Shown: positions 22,843-31,708 of the stretch, piece after piece
How positions within the stretch are numbered: the stretch's first letter is position 1
Layout: each line of letters opens with the position of its first letter
Assembly: GCA_050261495.1 (NCBI GenBank)
Contig: JBLNDI010000085.1
Span: 1-33,288 of the forward strand
Direction: 5' to 3'
Source of the DNA: JBMNKL01 sp050261495
Lineage (GTDB): Bacteria > Bacillota > Clostridia > Acetivibrionales > DTU013
DNA: 33,288 bases
Program-made: the position numbers and the translations under genes
Notes under the pieces: generated by a model
What the model was told of the DNA's origin: nothing
The model's input: the letters and a program-made list of their open reading frames with translations, nothing else
Databases searched by the model: none

Positions 22843-24720
22843 ATGAAAACGTTGATTGTTGCGCTTAATTCAAAATATATACATTCGTGCCTGGCCGCAT
22901 GGTACCTCAAGGCTTCCTGCGGTCCCGACCACGGCGATGTTTTTGTCAGGGAATACACTATCAACGAAAACATGGAATATGTTTTGTCCTCCATCTACTT
23001 GGAGAAGCCCGATATAGTCGCATTTTCATGCTATATCTGGAATATCGCGCATGTGCATCGCCTGGCGGCCAGCCTGAAAAAGGTTTTGCCGGGTACAATG
23101 ATTGTGCTCGGAGGACCGGAGGTATCATATGACGCTGCTGATATCCTGTCAAATTATGATTATATTGACTATGTCATAGCCGGTGAAGGCGAGATGTCGT
23201 TTCCCGGATTCTTATCCTGCATGAAACGGTCTGGGATTTTTTCCACTTCGGGCGTTTCAGGCCAGGCTGCCCATGAAAACAGTTTGCAAGCGAATGACCG
23301 TGCTTGCAGACGAGATATACCGGGGCTGGAATCGATCGACGGGCTCGCATGGCGTTCGGACGAAGGCATTGTTGCCCGCAGCCCCGCTGTTGTTGAAGAC
23401 TTGGACAGCATTCCGTCGCCTTATACGCAAGAAATGCTTTCGGCGATGGGTGAAAGGATAGTGTATTTCGAATCATCCAGGGGATGCCCTTTTTCCTGCA
23501 GTTACTGCCTGTCATCGGTATCGGGAGGGACCAGGCATTTTTCACTTGAAAGGGTCTTCCGTGATCTGGACAGGCTGGCTTTCTCGGGAGTGAGGCAGGT
23601 AAAGTTCGTGGACAGGACTTTCAATGCGGCAAGGTCAAGGGCGAAGGCTATAATCCGGCATATACTCAAGCTAAGTGAATCAGGCTCACAGTGCAGTTTT
23701 CATTTTGAAGTCGGGGCGGACCTTTTTGATGAAGAGATGCTGAGCCTGCTTGAAAACTCGCCCGCCGGACTGATGCAAATCGAAGCCGGAATACAGAGCA
23801 CAAATATCGAAACACTGGCGGCTATAAACAGGAAGACTGATTTGAAGAAAGCATTTGAAAACCTGGACAGGATAGTGAAGAGCGGAAAAGTCCACGTACA
23901 TGCCGATTTAATATCCGGTTTGCCTTGCGAGGATTACAGTTCGTTCAGGAATTCGTTCAATGATGTTTACAAGGTGAAGCCGCACCATCTGCAGGTTGGT
24001 TTTCTCAAGTTCCTTAAGGGGACATGCATGAGGGAACGGGCTTTGGAGGAGGGTTATACATTTACCGATTACCCGCCCTATGAAATACTTGGCGGAAAGC
24101 ATGTTGGTTTTGACGAATTGATTGCCTTGAAGAGAATCGCCCTTGTAATGGATAAGTATTATAACAGCGGACGTTTCGCTTTTTCATTGGATTATATTAT
24201 TTCCAGGCACTTTTCAACACCCTTTGAATTCTATGAAAAATTCTCTGCTTTTTTGAAAGAGGAAGGGTTCATGGCAAGCAACCGGGCGGCAAAGGAACTG
24301 TATATGTTTCTTTACCGGTTTGCGTCGGGCTTCATGAATAGAGATGAGTTGACGGATTTTTGCGAACTGCTCAGGCTTGATTTCCTGGCCTCGGACAGGT
24401 CGGGAACGCCGCCGGATTTCCTGGCCGGAAAACATGAACCGGGATTCCATGACCGTTGTTACAGTTTTCTCAAGGATACCGGCCGTATTGCCGGAATAAT
24501 ACCCGGGGCGGAAAATATCCCCGTAAAGCAACTGCTGAAGGAAGTACATTTTGAGAAGTTCAGTTTTGGCTCCATTCCTGTTACCGGGGATAGCGCATTT
24601 ATGCATTTTCCGGGGGAAGACTCCGAAGACGTGCAGGCTTCCTCTCTCACGCTGCTTTTCTGTTACTTTTCCCGGGATAAAGTAACGGGACGTTATCCAT
24701 TCTTTCGCGTAAGCATATAG
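22843..24720 (+). CDS. B12-binding domain/radical SAM protein (DUF4080 family)
   Basis: This 625-aa protein has an N-terminal cobalamin-binding-like Rossmann domain (~1-170; VAFSCYIWNI and VLGGPEVSYDA are typical) and a radical SAM barrel. The cluster cysteines are Cys215, Cys219 and Cys222 (CPFSCSYC), with the GIQS motif in LMQIEAGIQSTN. The C-terminal ~250 residues match DUF4080-type proteins in length and context. The family is widespread in anaerobic Firmicutes, and its substrate is unknown. About 50 residues between the B12 domain and the barrel are poorly conserved in appearance. It is transcribed from its own promoter immediately after hairpin B. Confidence 0.88.
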   Translation: MKTLIVALNSKYIHSCLAAWYLKASCGPDHGDVFVREYTINENMEYVLSSIYLEKPDIVAFSCYIWNIAHVHRLAASLKKVLPGTMIVLGGPEVSYDAADILSNYDYIDYVIAGEGEMSFPGFLSCMKRSGIFSTSGVSGQAAHENSLQANDRACRRDIPGLESIDGLAWRSDEGIVARSPAVVEDLDSIPSPYTQEMLSAMGERIVYFESSRGCPFSCSYCLSSVSGGTRHFSLERVFRDLDRLAFSGVRQVKFVDRTFNAARSRAKAIIRHILKLSESGSQCSFHFEVGADLFDEEMLSLLENSPAGLMQIEAGIQSTNIETLAAINRKTDLKKAFENLDRIVKSGKVHVHADLISGLPCEDYSSFRNSFNDVYKVKPHHLQVGFLKFLKGTCMRERALEEGYTFTDYPPYEILGGKHVGFDELIALKRIALVMDKYYNSGRFAFSLDYIISRHFSTPFEFYEKFSAFLKEEGFMASNRAAKELYMFLYRFASGFMNRDELTDFCELLRLDFLASDRSGTPPDFLAGKHEPGFHDRCYSFLKDTGRIAGIIPGAENIPVKQLLKEVHFEKFSFGSIPVTGDSAFMHFPGEDSEDVQASSLTLLFCYFSRDKVTGRYPFFRVSI

Positions 24721-24779
24721 ATGAAGATTCTGTCGTCGGACATGCTCAAGCAGACCCGTAAAAAAGCATAGAGAAAGCC

Positions 24780-24808
24780 TTGAGACAAATATTCCTTTAT
24801 TGTAAAAT
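24780..24808 (+). promoter_or_regulatory. Candidate sigma-A promoter with long leader before the HD-GYP gene
   Basis: TTGAGA at 24780-24785 and TAAAAT at 24803-24808 are 17 bp apart, giving a ~145-nt leader. In the leader, CGGCTTG (~24874) can pair with CAAGCCG (~24930). The segment resembles no riboswitch core that I can confirm. The rest of 24721-24962 shows no gene. Confidence 0.5.
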
Positions 24809-24962
24809 AATTATGTTTATGGTAAGATTTCAATAATTGGCTGTTTATGCCGCAAGGTATGATATGTATGATAACGGCTTGGCTGTCTTTATAGGGGAAG
24901 TTTAATGCGAACGCAAGCGTCAAGCCGGGGAGCATTTTGACAAGGAGGTCAGGAAGCAAACC

Positions 24963-26294
24963 ATGCAAGCGGCTAAAATGGAACAGGATATGAAGATGGA
25001 CAGGAAGTCGGCAAAGAAGAAGATGGACGGAGAACTTAATGTAAGCATGAACAGCCTATTGCTGTCTCTCTCCGAGATACTTGACATAGCCAGCCCATCC
25101 GTGGCGCAACATCATCACAGGACTGCGTATATAGCTTATGAAATAGCAAGAAGCGCAGGCCTTGAGCGGGATAAAATCTGCGATATTTTTTCTGCGGCAT
25201 TGCTGCATGATATCGGAGCTATTTCCGCCCAGGAAAAAATGGCGTTAATGCGTTTCGAGACGGTTGACGAACACACTCATGCCATAAAAGGAGAATTATT
25301 GCTAAAACAGGTTCCGTGGCTTGAAAAGCTGTCGCCTATCATAAGAAATCATCATAGGAAATGGGCAGACTGGGACGAGGATATAAAGAATCCTGTTGTA
25401 TTTGCTTCCCAGGTGTTATACCTGTCGGACTATGTTGAAAGGCTGATAGACAGGAACAGGTACATCCTGCATCAAACTGAAGGCATTGCAGACAGCATAA
25501 AAAAACTTGAAGGCATTGAAGTAAACGGTGAAATTATTAAATATTTTATTGATGTGTCGGTACGGGAAGGATTCTGGCTGGATCTTGTCTCTCCAAGGAT
25601 AAACATGGTTCTGTCTTCATGCATGCCATTCGGAAATGCGACTGTCGGACTGGAAGGAGTGCTGCTTGTTTCGGAACTGTACAGGAATGTCATTGATTTT
25701 AAGTCCAGGTTTACATCCACGCATACTTCCGGCGTGGCTTCGTGCGCCGAGGAATTATCCCGGATGAACGGATTTTCCAGGAATAAAACAATGATGATGA
25801 GAATTGCCGGTAATTTCCATGACGTGGGAAAACTTGCGGTGCCCGACAGCGTGCTTGAAAAGCAGGGAAGATTGACCGCTGAAGAATTCGCGTTCATCAA
25901 GTGTCATGCGTACTATACGCACTATATTATGAGTTCGATCGACGGCATGGAGCAGGTTGCAAAATGGGCGTCATACCACCATGAAAGGCTCGATGGATGC
26001 GGTTATCCTTTCCGTTGCAAAGCCGATGAAATAGATGAAGGCTCGCGAATAATAGCCGTTGCAGATATATATACGGCGCTTGCCGAGGACAGGCCGTACA
26101 GGCCGGGGATGGAAAAAGACAGGATTTACAGGATAATGAAAGCGCAAGTCGCAGAAGGCTCTATTGATAAAAAATACGTGGATTTGTTATTTGACGGATA
26201 CGAAGACGTAAGTGAGCATGTAAGGGAGCAGCAAACGGCGGCCAGGAAATTTTTCGAGAGATTTTCAAGGTTCAGACCATTGCTTGCGCCGTGA
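24963..26294 (+). CDS. Tandem HD / HD-GYP domain phosphohydrolase
   Basis: This 443-aa cytoplasmic protein has two HD-type metal-dependent domains. The first (~40-200) contains HHRTAYIAYEIA, LLHDIG and IIRNHHRKW. The second (~230-430) contains NFHDVGKL at ~283, LTAEEFAFIKCHA, and HHERLDGCGYPF at ~338, the full HD-GYP signature of cyclic-di-GMP phosphodiesterases. No receiver, PAS or transmembrane domain is present, so the first HD domain may be the sensory or regulatory part. AAGGAGG lies ~12 nt before the ATG, slightly far. C-di-GMP hydrolysis is inferred from the motif; other cyclic dinucleotides are possible. Confidence 0.88.
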   Translation: MQAAKMEQDMKMDRKSAKKKMDGELNVSMNSLLLSLSEILDIASPSVAQHHHRTAYIAYEIARSAGLERDKICDIFSAALLHDIGAISAQEKMALMRFETVDEHTHAIKGELLLKQVPWLEKLSPIIRNHHRKWADWDEDIKNPVVFASQVLYLSDYVERLIDRNRYILHQTEGIADSIKKLEGIEVNGEIIKYFIDVSVREGFWLDLVSPRINMVLSSCMPFGNATVGLEGVLLVSELYRNVIDFKSRFTSTHTSGVASCAEELSRMNGFSRNKTMMMRIAGNFHDVGKLAVPDSVLEKQGRLTAEEFAFIKCHAYYTHYIMSSIDGMEQVAKWASYHHERLDGCGYPFRCKADEIDEGSRIIAVADIYTALAEDRPYRPGMEKDRIYRIMKAQVAEGSIDKKYVDLLFDGYEDVSEHVREQQTAARKFFERFSRFRPLLAP

Positions 26295-26570
26295 AATGAT
26301 GCCGGATAGAATTCTCCTCACCGGCAGTTCGGCGGTCGGCAGCCTGCAGCCTGCAGATAGTAGCCTGAAGTCAGTTCAGTTCGGTTAATGCTATTCTTTC
26401 GTGCAGCGTATTCATTCGCCGACGGCTTTGCTTTGATTAGCAAAGTCCCTTATCCTTATGCTGATAGAATCTAAAATTCCAATTAACGAGTAAAGAATTT
26501 AAAAGCAAGAATAATGCTGATTATGTTATTATTGTAAAGTGTACCAGCATATTTGTGAGGTGTAAATTAT

Positions 26571-27017
26571 ATGGACATTATCATCCGTAAAGCTGAAAAG
26601 AAAGATCTGCCGTCTATTCTATTACTGTATAGCCAGCCGGATATGGATAACGGAGAAGTCCTGGATATAAAAGCGGCGGAAAATATATTCGAGAAGATGG
26701 GACAGTACCCTGATTATAGCGTCTATGTTGCTGAACTGAACGGAAATATTGTAGGAACATTTGCTTTGGCAATAATGGATAATCTGGCTCATATGGGCGC
26801 GCCATCAGGATTAATAGAAGATGTTGTCGTGCTGGACTCTTTACAAGGTAAGGGGATAGGAAAATGTATGATGAATTATGCGATAGGGATATGCAGGGAT
26901 AAAGGGTGCTATAAAGTATCGCTCTCAAGCAATTTGAAGAGGGAAAGGGCTCATCGGTTTTATGAAGGAATCGGTTTTAAAAAGCATGGATATAGTTTTT
27001 GCATGGAATTGTTATAA
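26571..27017 (+). CDS. GNAT-family N-acetyltransferase
   Basis: This 148-aa GCN5-related acetyltransferase has the acetyl-CoA pyrophosphate-binding motif QGKGIGK in the central VVVLDSLQGKGIGKCMMNYAI segment. The preceding strand is VYVAELNGNIVGTF and the C-terminal block is RAHRFYEGIGFKKHGYSF. RBS GAGGTG lies 8 nt before the ATG. It is flanked by non-coding gaps on both sides and appears monocistronic. The 276-nt gap upstream (26295-26570) contains a short GCAGCCT tandem repeat near 26340-26360 and a CTTTGC/GCAAAG hairpin near 26430, but no gene. The substrate is unknown. Confidence 0.9.
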   Translation: MDIIIRKAEKKDLPSILLLYSQPDMDNGEVLDIKAAENIFEKMGQYPDYSVYVAELNGNIVGTFALAIMDNLAHMGAPSGLIEDVVVLDSLQGKGIGKCMMNYAIGICRDKGCYKVSLSSNLKRERAHRFYEGIGFKKHGYSFCMELL

Positions 27018-27130
27018 AGCTTCTTAAAGAATGCCATCAATGGCATATCTTGAGACTTGTTACAGCCGTCGTTACATAACAAAACAATAAATTCAAATTT
27101 TATTTCCCATACTGTAGCACATTTTTTAAA

Positions 27131-27136
27131 TATAAT
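27131..27136 (+). promoter_or_regulatory. Candidate -10 box for the tad-like gene cluster
   Basis: TATAAT at 27131-27136 sits in an AT-rich gap without a good -35 hexamer. Transcription from it would start near 27143, which favours ATG 27187 over 27145 as the start of the first pseudopilin-like gene. Confidence 0.35.
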
Positions 27137-27186
27137 GTAAAATAATGGCATATATGTACTTATATAGTAAAGTGGTGCTGCAATAT

Positions 27187-27840
27187 ATGCAAATAACCGT
27201 CGATGCCCATGGAAACAAGGGGAGCATTACAGTCGAAGCGTCAATTATTGTCCCGCTGGTTATACTCAGTATTGCATCAGCGATATACATTGGTTTGTTG
27301 CTTTACCAAAGAGCCTTGTTGCAATCGGCGGCTGAAATGGCATGTGAAGCCGGCGCCGCGGCATGGTCGTCCGGAGTAAATGAATTGGGCGCCGGGAAAC
27401 CGTCAAAAACCGATTTTGAGAAATACAGCCTGTACAGGAGGCTTTTTGACAGCGAAAAGGAAGACAGGCTCCAAATAATTGAGGAATACGCATTGTCCGT
27501 GGCATCCCGCAATGAATTGGTAAGGCCGGAAACAATTAATGCGGAGGCAGCGTTCAAGGATTATGCCGTATGCAGGAAGCTGGAAGTGAAAATAAGCTCC
27601 TGCTACAATCTGCCGCTCGGGAATTTTCTCAGGCTGTTTGGCGGGAGCGGTATATGCCGGATGAACGTCAAGGCCGTATCAACCATTGACGAGCCTGAAG
27701 AGCTGATCAGAACCACGGATTTTATTATAGACCTGGAGAAGAAGCTGGAAGAAAAATTTTCCGGGATCAAGAACTTGGGAGAGCAAAGCAGGAATGCGAT
27801 TAATGAAATAAAGCAGCGTATTGAGATATTTATGGATTAG
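27187..27840 (+). CDS. TadE-like pseudopilin-type membrane protein
   Basis: The N-terminus carries NKGSITVEASIIVPLVIL, a TadE-type class III signal: after the Gly, Glu is residue +5, as in type IV pilins, followed by a single hydrophobic helix. The rest (~180 residues) is extracytoplasmic, with the conserved AAEMACEAGAAAW helix. TadE proteins are minor pseudopilins of Flp/Tad pili. The frame is open from ATG 27145, but that would add 14 residues and lie on the inferred transcription start, so ATG 27187 is taken (217 aa). The RBS is weak for both. It is the first of three consecutive tad-like genes. Confidence 0.82.
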   Translation: MQITVDAHGNKGSITVEASIIVPLVILSIASAIYIGLLLYQRALLQSAAEMACEAGAAAWSSGVNELGAGKPSKTDFEKYSLYRRLFDSEKEDRLQIIEEYALSVASRNELVRPETINAEAAFKDYAVCRKLEVKISSCYNLPLGNFLRLFGGSGICRMNVKAVSTIDEPEELIRTTDFIIDLEKKLEEKFSGIKNLGEQSRNAINEIKQRIEIFMD

Positions 27841-27855
27841 GGGGTCACCGGTACT

Positions 27856-30240
27856 TTGAGAAACAAGATTTCCGGCCAGGTCACCGTCTTTTCGGCGATT
27901 GTAATGATGGCCGTCCTTGTGCTTGCAGGTTTGCTTGTCGATATTTCCAGGATAAACGCGGCACGCGCGATAGTCAGGAGATCGGTCGGTCTGGCCGCGA
28001 GGTCGCTGCTTGCCGAATATGGAAGCAAACTGAAGGAAAATTACGGCATGTTTGCCATTGTTGATGCGGATGAAGCAAGTTTGTGCGACAAATTTGAAGA
28101 GTATCTTTCCTGCGGCTTGTCAATACCGTGTGACGAGGAACGCCGGCATGGCGGCGCAGACCTGTTCGGGTTCAGAATAGAGAAGATCAAGGTAACGCCA
28201 ATATATAACCTTAGCGAAAATAACGTAACCAAGAAACAGATACTGGAGTATATGAAGTACAGGGCGCCCACGGAGCTCATCGAAAATTTCATGGAAAAGC
28301 TTTTAACTGTAAAGGACGTCGGTAAAATGTCCGGGGCGTACAAGCAGAAGGTGACTATAGATAAGATCCTGGGCAGCATGGACAAATCGCAGCAAAAATT
28401 GAAGAAGCTTGTCGACGGTGCGGGCAGCGAGATGGATAAATTCATAAACGGGTTCAACCTTAACGGCGCATGGGAGTCGGCATACCACCATTTCAATTCG
28501 CTGTCGAAAAACCTTGAGTCCATTATGGACAGTATAAATTCACTGGACGGAATCATCAGCGGACTTGAAGCAGAAATATCCAATCCTGAAAACGAAGAAG
28601 ATACATTGTCTGGCGAGGCACAAAACCGCCTGGACCAATTGATGCAGGAACGGTCCGACCTTTATGACGCCGCCCGCGATACCGGGGAAAGGATGGAAGA
28701 GGTATGGAATGAAATCCGGCATTCGCTGACGGGCGATTATATCAAGGCTAATATGGACGCCGCGAAAGAAATAGAGAAAATCATTGAGAAGGGGAAAAAA
28801 GCGCAGGAGGCTATTGCAAGGCTTGAGAAATACATGGAAGATAATTTCTCCGATAATGCGGGCGAATTTACAAAAGATTTCAAGGAACAGACGCAGTTGG
28901 AGCTGGACAAGCTGAAATCGCTTATCCTGGAAGGTGAGCGCGCCGAAGAGATACTGGAAAAGGTTAACGGCAACAGCAGTCTTCTGAAAAATATTGCGGT
29001 TATTATGGATGAAGCACGGACGGGGCAAAGCAACGGACCGGCATCGGAATTGCCGTCGGTACTGCTTGATATGGTTAAAAACTATTCCAACATCAGTTAT
29101 AACTATTCAAAACCTGAAAAAGGAGAAAAAGAGGACGATCCAAGGGATGGGAAAAAGAATGCGGTAAAAGAATTTATTTATGAAAAAATCCCGGAGGATA
29201 TAAATTACGAAACCGCCGGCATAGACAAAAACAGCCTTCCGTCGTTTACCAAGGTCGAAACGGGAAGCTTTGAGCAGGAAGATGAGGCTTTTATCGGCGG
29301 ATATGGAGACAGATCAGATGACGGGGGGAATTCCCCGGACGGAGAGGTTGTATATGGAGGAAGACTTGACGGTATTGACGATGAAATGAACTTCTATGAT
29401 GAAGAAGGTATGTTCCAGGAAAATGCGCTGGAATTCATTGCGGGTATTGGAAACCTTGCAGAAAGAACGGGTGCTGCCTTGAGAGATAATATATATATCA
29501 ACGAGTATATCATGGGGACTTTCAAGAATTCCGTGCCTGTTCTTGTGCATGGAAATGAAACAGTTAAAGATAAAAACCTGCACGGAATTGAAAAGGAGTC
29601 CCTGGAAACGTATTATGACAGCGAAGTGGAATATATATTGCACGGACAGCCTTCACAGGCGCTAAACAATATTATGACAAAGGCGGAAATCCTGCTTGTG
29701 AGGTTTGGTCTTAACACCTTGCACGTATATACCGACGCAAAGAAAAAGGCGTTGGCAAATAGCATCGCAACAGCGGTTGCCGGATGGTGGACGGGAGGAG
29801 CGGGCATACCGGTCATATCGAACCTGGTCATGTGCGGCTGGGGTATGGGCGAAGCCTTGATTGACGTATCGGATTTGGCATGCGGAAAGTCCGTCCCGAT
29901 ATATAAATTGAAGGGCGACTGGAAACTGGATATAGGTATGGCGCCGGTAACCGGTCCTAACATGGATAAGCGGCTTTATTTCAATTATCATGATTACCTG
30001 AGGCTGTTTTTGCTTACCGTGAGCGAAAACAAGAAGCTCAGCAGGATCGAAGACCTTATACAGCTAAACATGGGAAAATCAAAAACCGGTTTTAAAATGT
30101 CCGAATGTTACACATATCTCCGGGTGGAGGCGGAAGTTTCCATGAAGTACTTGTTCATAACCGCGCCTTTTGTCAGAAGAGAGCTGAAAACCGGCGACGG
30201 AAGGTATTTATTCAAGGTATTGGCATATGAAGGATATTGA
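27856..30240 (+). CDS. DUF5702/TadG-like large pseudopilin-type membrane protein
   Basis: This 794-aa protein begins with TTG at 27856 and has SGQVTVFSAIVMMAVLVLAGLLVDISR, resembling the TadG/DUF5702 N-terminal anchor. It has the shared G-x-V-T-V motif but Phe instead of Glu at +5. A long extracytoplasmic region follows: a charged, coiled-coil-like helical section (~150-400), an acidic/Gly-rich stretch (~480-530) and a conserved C-terminal domain (~590-794) with a hydrophobic ATAVAGWWTGGAGIPVISN segment. It probably sits with the flanking TadE-like proteins as a structural or assembly component at the cell surface. Its exact role is unknown. Confidence 0.8.
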   Translation: MRNKISGQVTVFSAIVMMAVLVLAGLLVDISRINAARAIVRRSVGLAARSLLAEYGSKLKENYGMFAIVDADEASLCDKFEEYLSCGLSIPCDEERRHGGADLFGFRIEKIKVTPIYNLSENNVTKKQILEYMKYRAPTELIENFMEKLLTVKDVGKMSGAYKQKVTIDKILGSMDKSQQKLKKLVDGAGSEMDKFINGFNLNGAWESAYHHFNSLSKNLESIMDSINSLDGIISGLEAEISNPENEEDTLSGEAQNRLDQLMQERSDLYDAARDTGERMEEVWNEIRHSLTGDYIKANMDAAKEIEKIIEKGKKAQEAIARLEKYMEDNFSDNAGEFTKDFKEQTQLELDKLKSLILEGERAEEILEKVNGNSSLLKNIAVIMDEARTGQSNGPASELPSVLLDMVKNYSNISYNYSKPEKGEKEDDPRDGKKNAVKEFIYEKIPEDINYETAGIDKNSLPSFTKVETGSFEQEDEAFIGGYGDRSDDGGNSPDGEVVYGGRLDGIDDEMNFYDEEGMFQENALEFIAGIGNLAERTGAALRDNIYINEYIMGTFKNSVPVLVHGNETVKDKNLHGIEKESLETYYDSEVEYILHGQPSQALNNIMTKAEILLVRFGLNTLHVYTDAKKKALANSIATAVAGWWTGGAGIPVISNLVMCGWGMGEALIDVSDLACGKSVPIYKLKGDWKLDIGMAPVTGPNMDKRLYFNYHDYLRLFLLTVSENKKLSRIEDLIQLNMGKSKTGFKMSECYTYLRVEAEVSMKYLFITAPFVRRELKTGDGRYLFKVLAYEGY

Positions 30241-30293
30241 TTACAAGGTATTCGATATTAGAAGAGGCGGGAGTATTGAAGGGGGAAACGGAC

Positions 30294-31514
30294 GTGAGTG
30301 CGGAAGTAGACGGAAAGGCGCTGACAGCAAAGGAAGCGGGCTCGGTTACGGTTGAAGCGGCCCTGGTGCTGCCTGTGCTTCTGTGCGCCTTTTTCACCGT
30401 AATTTTTTTGATAAAAATGGTTTATGCATACGGTCTGATTCAACATGCAATAGACGAAACAGCCGCTGAAATGGCGTCGGCAGGATATATCTATCATATC
30501 AGCGGAATAAGGGACATTCACAATACCGTTCGTAACGGCATCAGCGGGAAATCGGAGATTTTCAGGGAGCAAATGGACAGCGTTTTCGACGCTTACAACA
30601 GCCTGAAAGGATTGGGAGAATCTCTTGAAAAAGGGACCGGTGGACTGGGTGAAACTGCGGGCTTGTTGGAAAATGCGGAGGAAAATTTCAGGCACATGCT
30701 TGATAATACGGTTGAGGCGGTCAGCAATCCCGTGGATGAACTGAAGATCATTTCATGCTATATTTTCGGCGGTGTTTTTGACGATGCCAAGACACAGTTA
30801 TTTATCCCGGTACTGAAACTATATATGAAAAAATACCTTGTCACAGACAGTATGAAATCCGCCGACGAAAGGCTTAAAAGCCTTAATATAAAAAACGGCT
30901 TCAGCGGGCTTGACTTCAGCGAATCGTCTTTTTTCTCCGATAAGGAAGAAAATATTGAAATAGTGGTACGCTACCGCATTGACCTGCCTTTGCCGGTGAA
31001 ATTCACTCCCGGCTTTGATTTTATCCAGAGGGCAAAGGTTAAAGCCTGGATGGGAGGGGATGAGACGAAAGGTGTTCTCAATGACGCCGAGGGCAATGCC
31101 GCTGATGATATCTGGTCGTTGAGCAATTTCCAGAGAGGCCTTAAAATACGCCGCTTGTTCGGGGCAAACCTGCCGACCAATTTTCCTGTCATTGCCAGGT
31201 TTGACGGGAGCAAAGCTGTTATGATCAAGAGCATGGATCTTACGGCGGCAAGTTACCAGGAGGGAGATAATGCCCAAAAGACACTGATGAAGTATATAGA
31301 TGAGCTGGCAGGGTATAAAGGCCAGAATAAACCGTGGGGGAGCGACGATATTGTAATTCCGCGGGATTCTATCAAGAGCAGGGAGCTTTTGCTTGTTATT
31401 CCAAAGAACAAGTTATCGGAGGCAAATGAACAGATGCTTTCGGAAATGGTTGCAAAGGCTGGTTCAAAGGGAGTAACACTGGTTGTCGAAAGATACGGGA
31501 CAAAGAAACGTTAA
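30294..31514 (+). CDS. TadE-like pseudopilin-type membrane protein (second copy)
   Basis: The N-terminus contains EAGSVTVEAALVLPVLLCAFF, a TadE-type signal with Glu at +5 after the Gly and one transmembrane helix. A ~340-residue extracytoplasmic domain follows, with a Ser/Gly-rich helical section near 120-170 and a C-terminal alpha/beta part (ELLLVIPKNKLSEANEQ, VTLVVERYG). The frame is open from a TTG at 30237 that overlaps the upstream stop, but AAGGGGG at ~30279-30285 is 8 nt before GTG 30294, so that start is preferred (406 aa). It is larger than the first TadE-like protein and may be a surface-exposed partner. Confidence 0.78.
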   Translation: MSAEVDGKALTAKEAGSVTVEAALVLPVLLCAFFTVIFLIKMVYAYGLIQHAIDETAAEMASAGYIYHISGIRDIHNTVRNGISGKSEIFREQMDSVFDAYNSLKGLGESLEKGTGGLGETAGLLENAEENFRHMLDNTVEAVSNPVDELKIISCYIFGGVFDDAKTQLFIPVLKLYMKKYLVTDSMKSADERLKSLNIKNGFSGLDFSESSFFSDKEENIEIVVRYRIDLPLPVKFTPGFDFIQRAKVKAWMGGDETKGVLNDAEGNAADDIWSLSNFQRGLKIRRLFGANLPTNFPVIARFDGSKAVMIKSMDLTAASYQEGDNAQKTLMKYIDELAGYKGQNKPWGSDDIVIPRDSIKSRELLLVIPKNKLSEANEQMLSEMVAKAGSKGVTLVVERYGTKKR

Positions 31515-31708
31515 AGATAAACAGGTATTGATTGAAAAAACAGAAAAATATAAGCGGGATGCAAGCTTTATCGTAATTTTCCACGATAAATCCGTTTGGC
31601 GGGAATTCTGCCGCAATAATGACGTTGCTTTTTAAACCGCACTTAGTATACTATTCTTCGGAATAATTAAGCCGACAGATTATTAGTTTGACTTGAATAA
31701 TATAAGAG

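Noticed and set aside
26330..26460. Possible third large hairpin in the gap before the GNAT gene
   Set aside because: Only short matches (CGGTCGGC-like and CTTTGC/GCAAAG) were found; no extended pairing comparable to hairpins A and B.
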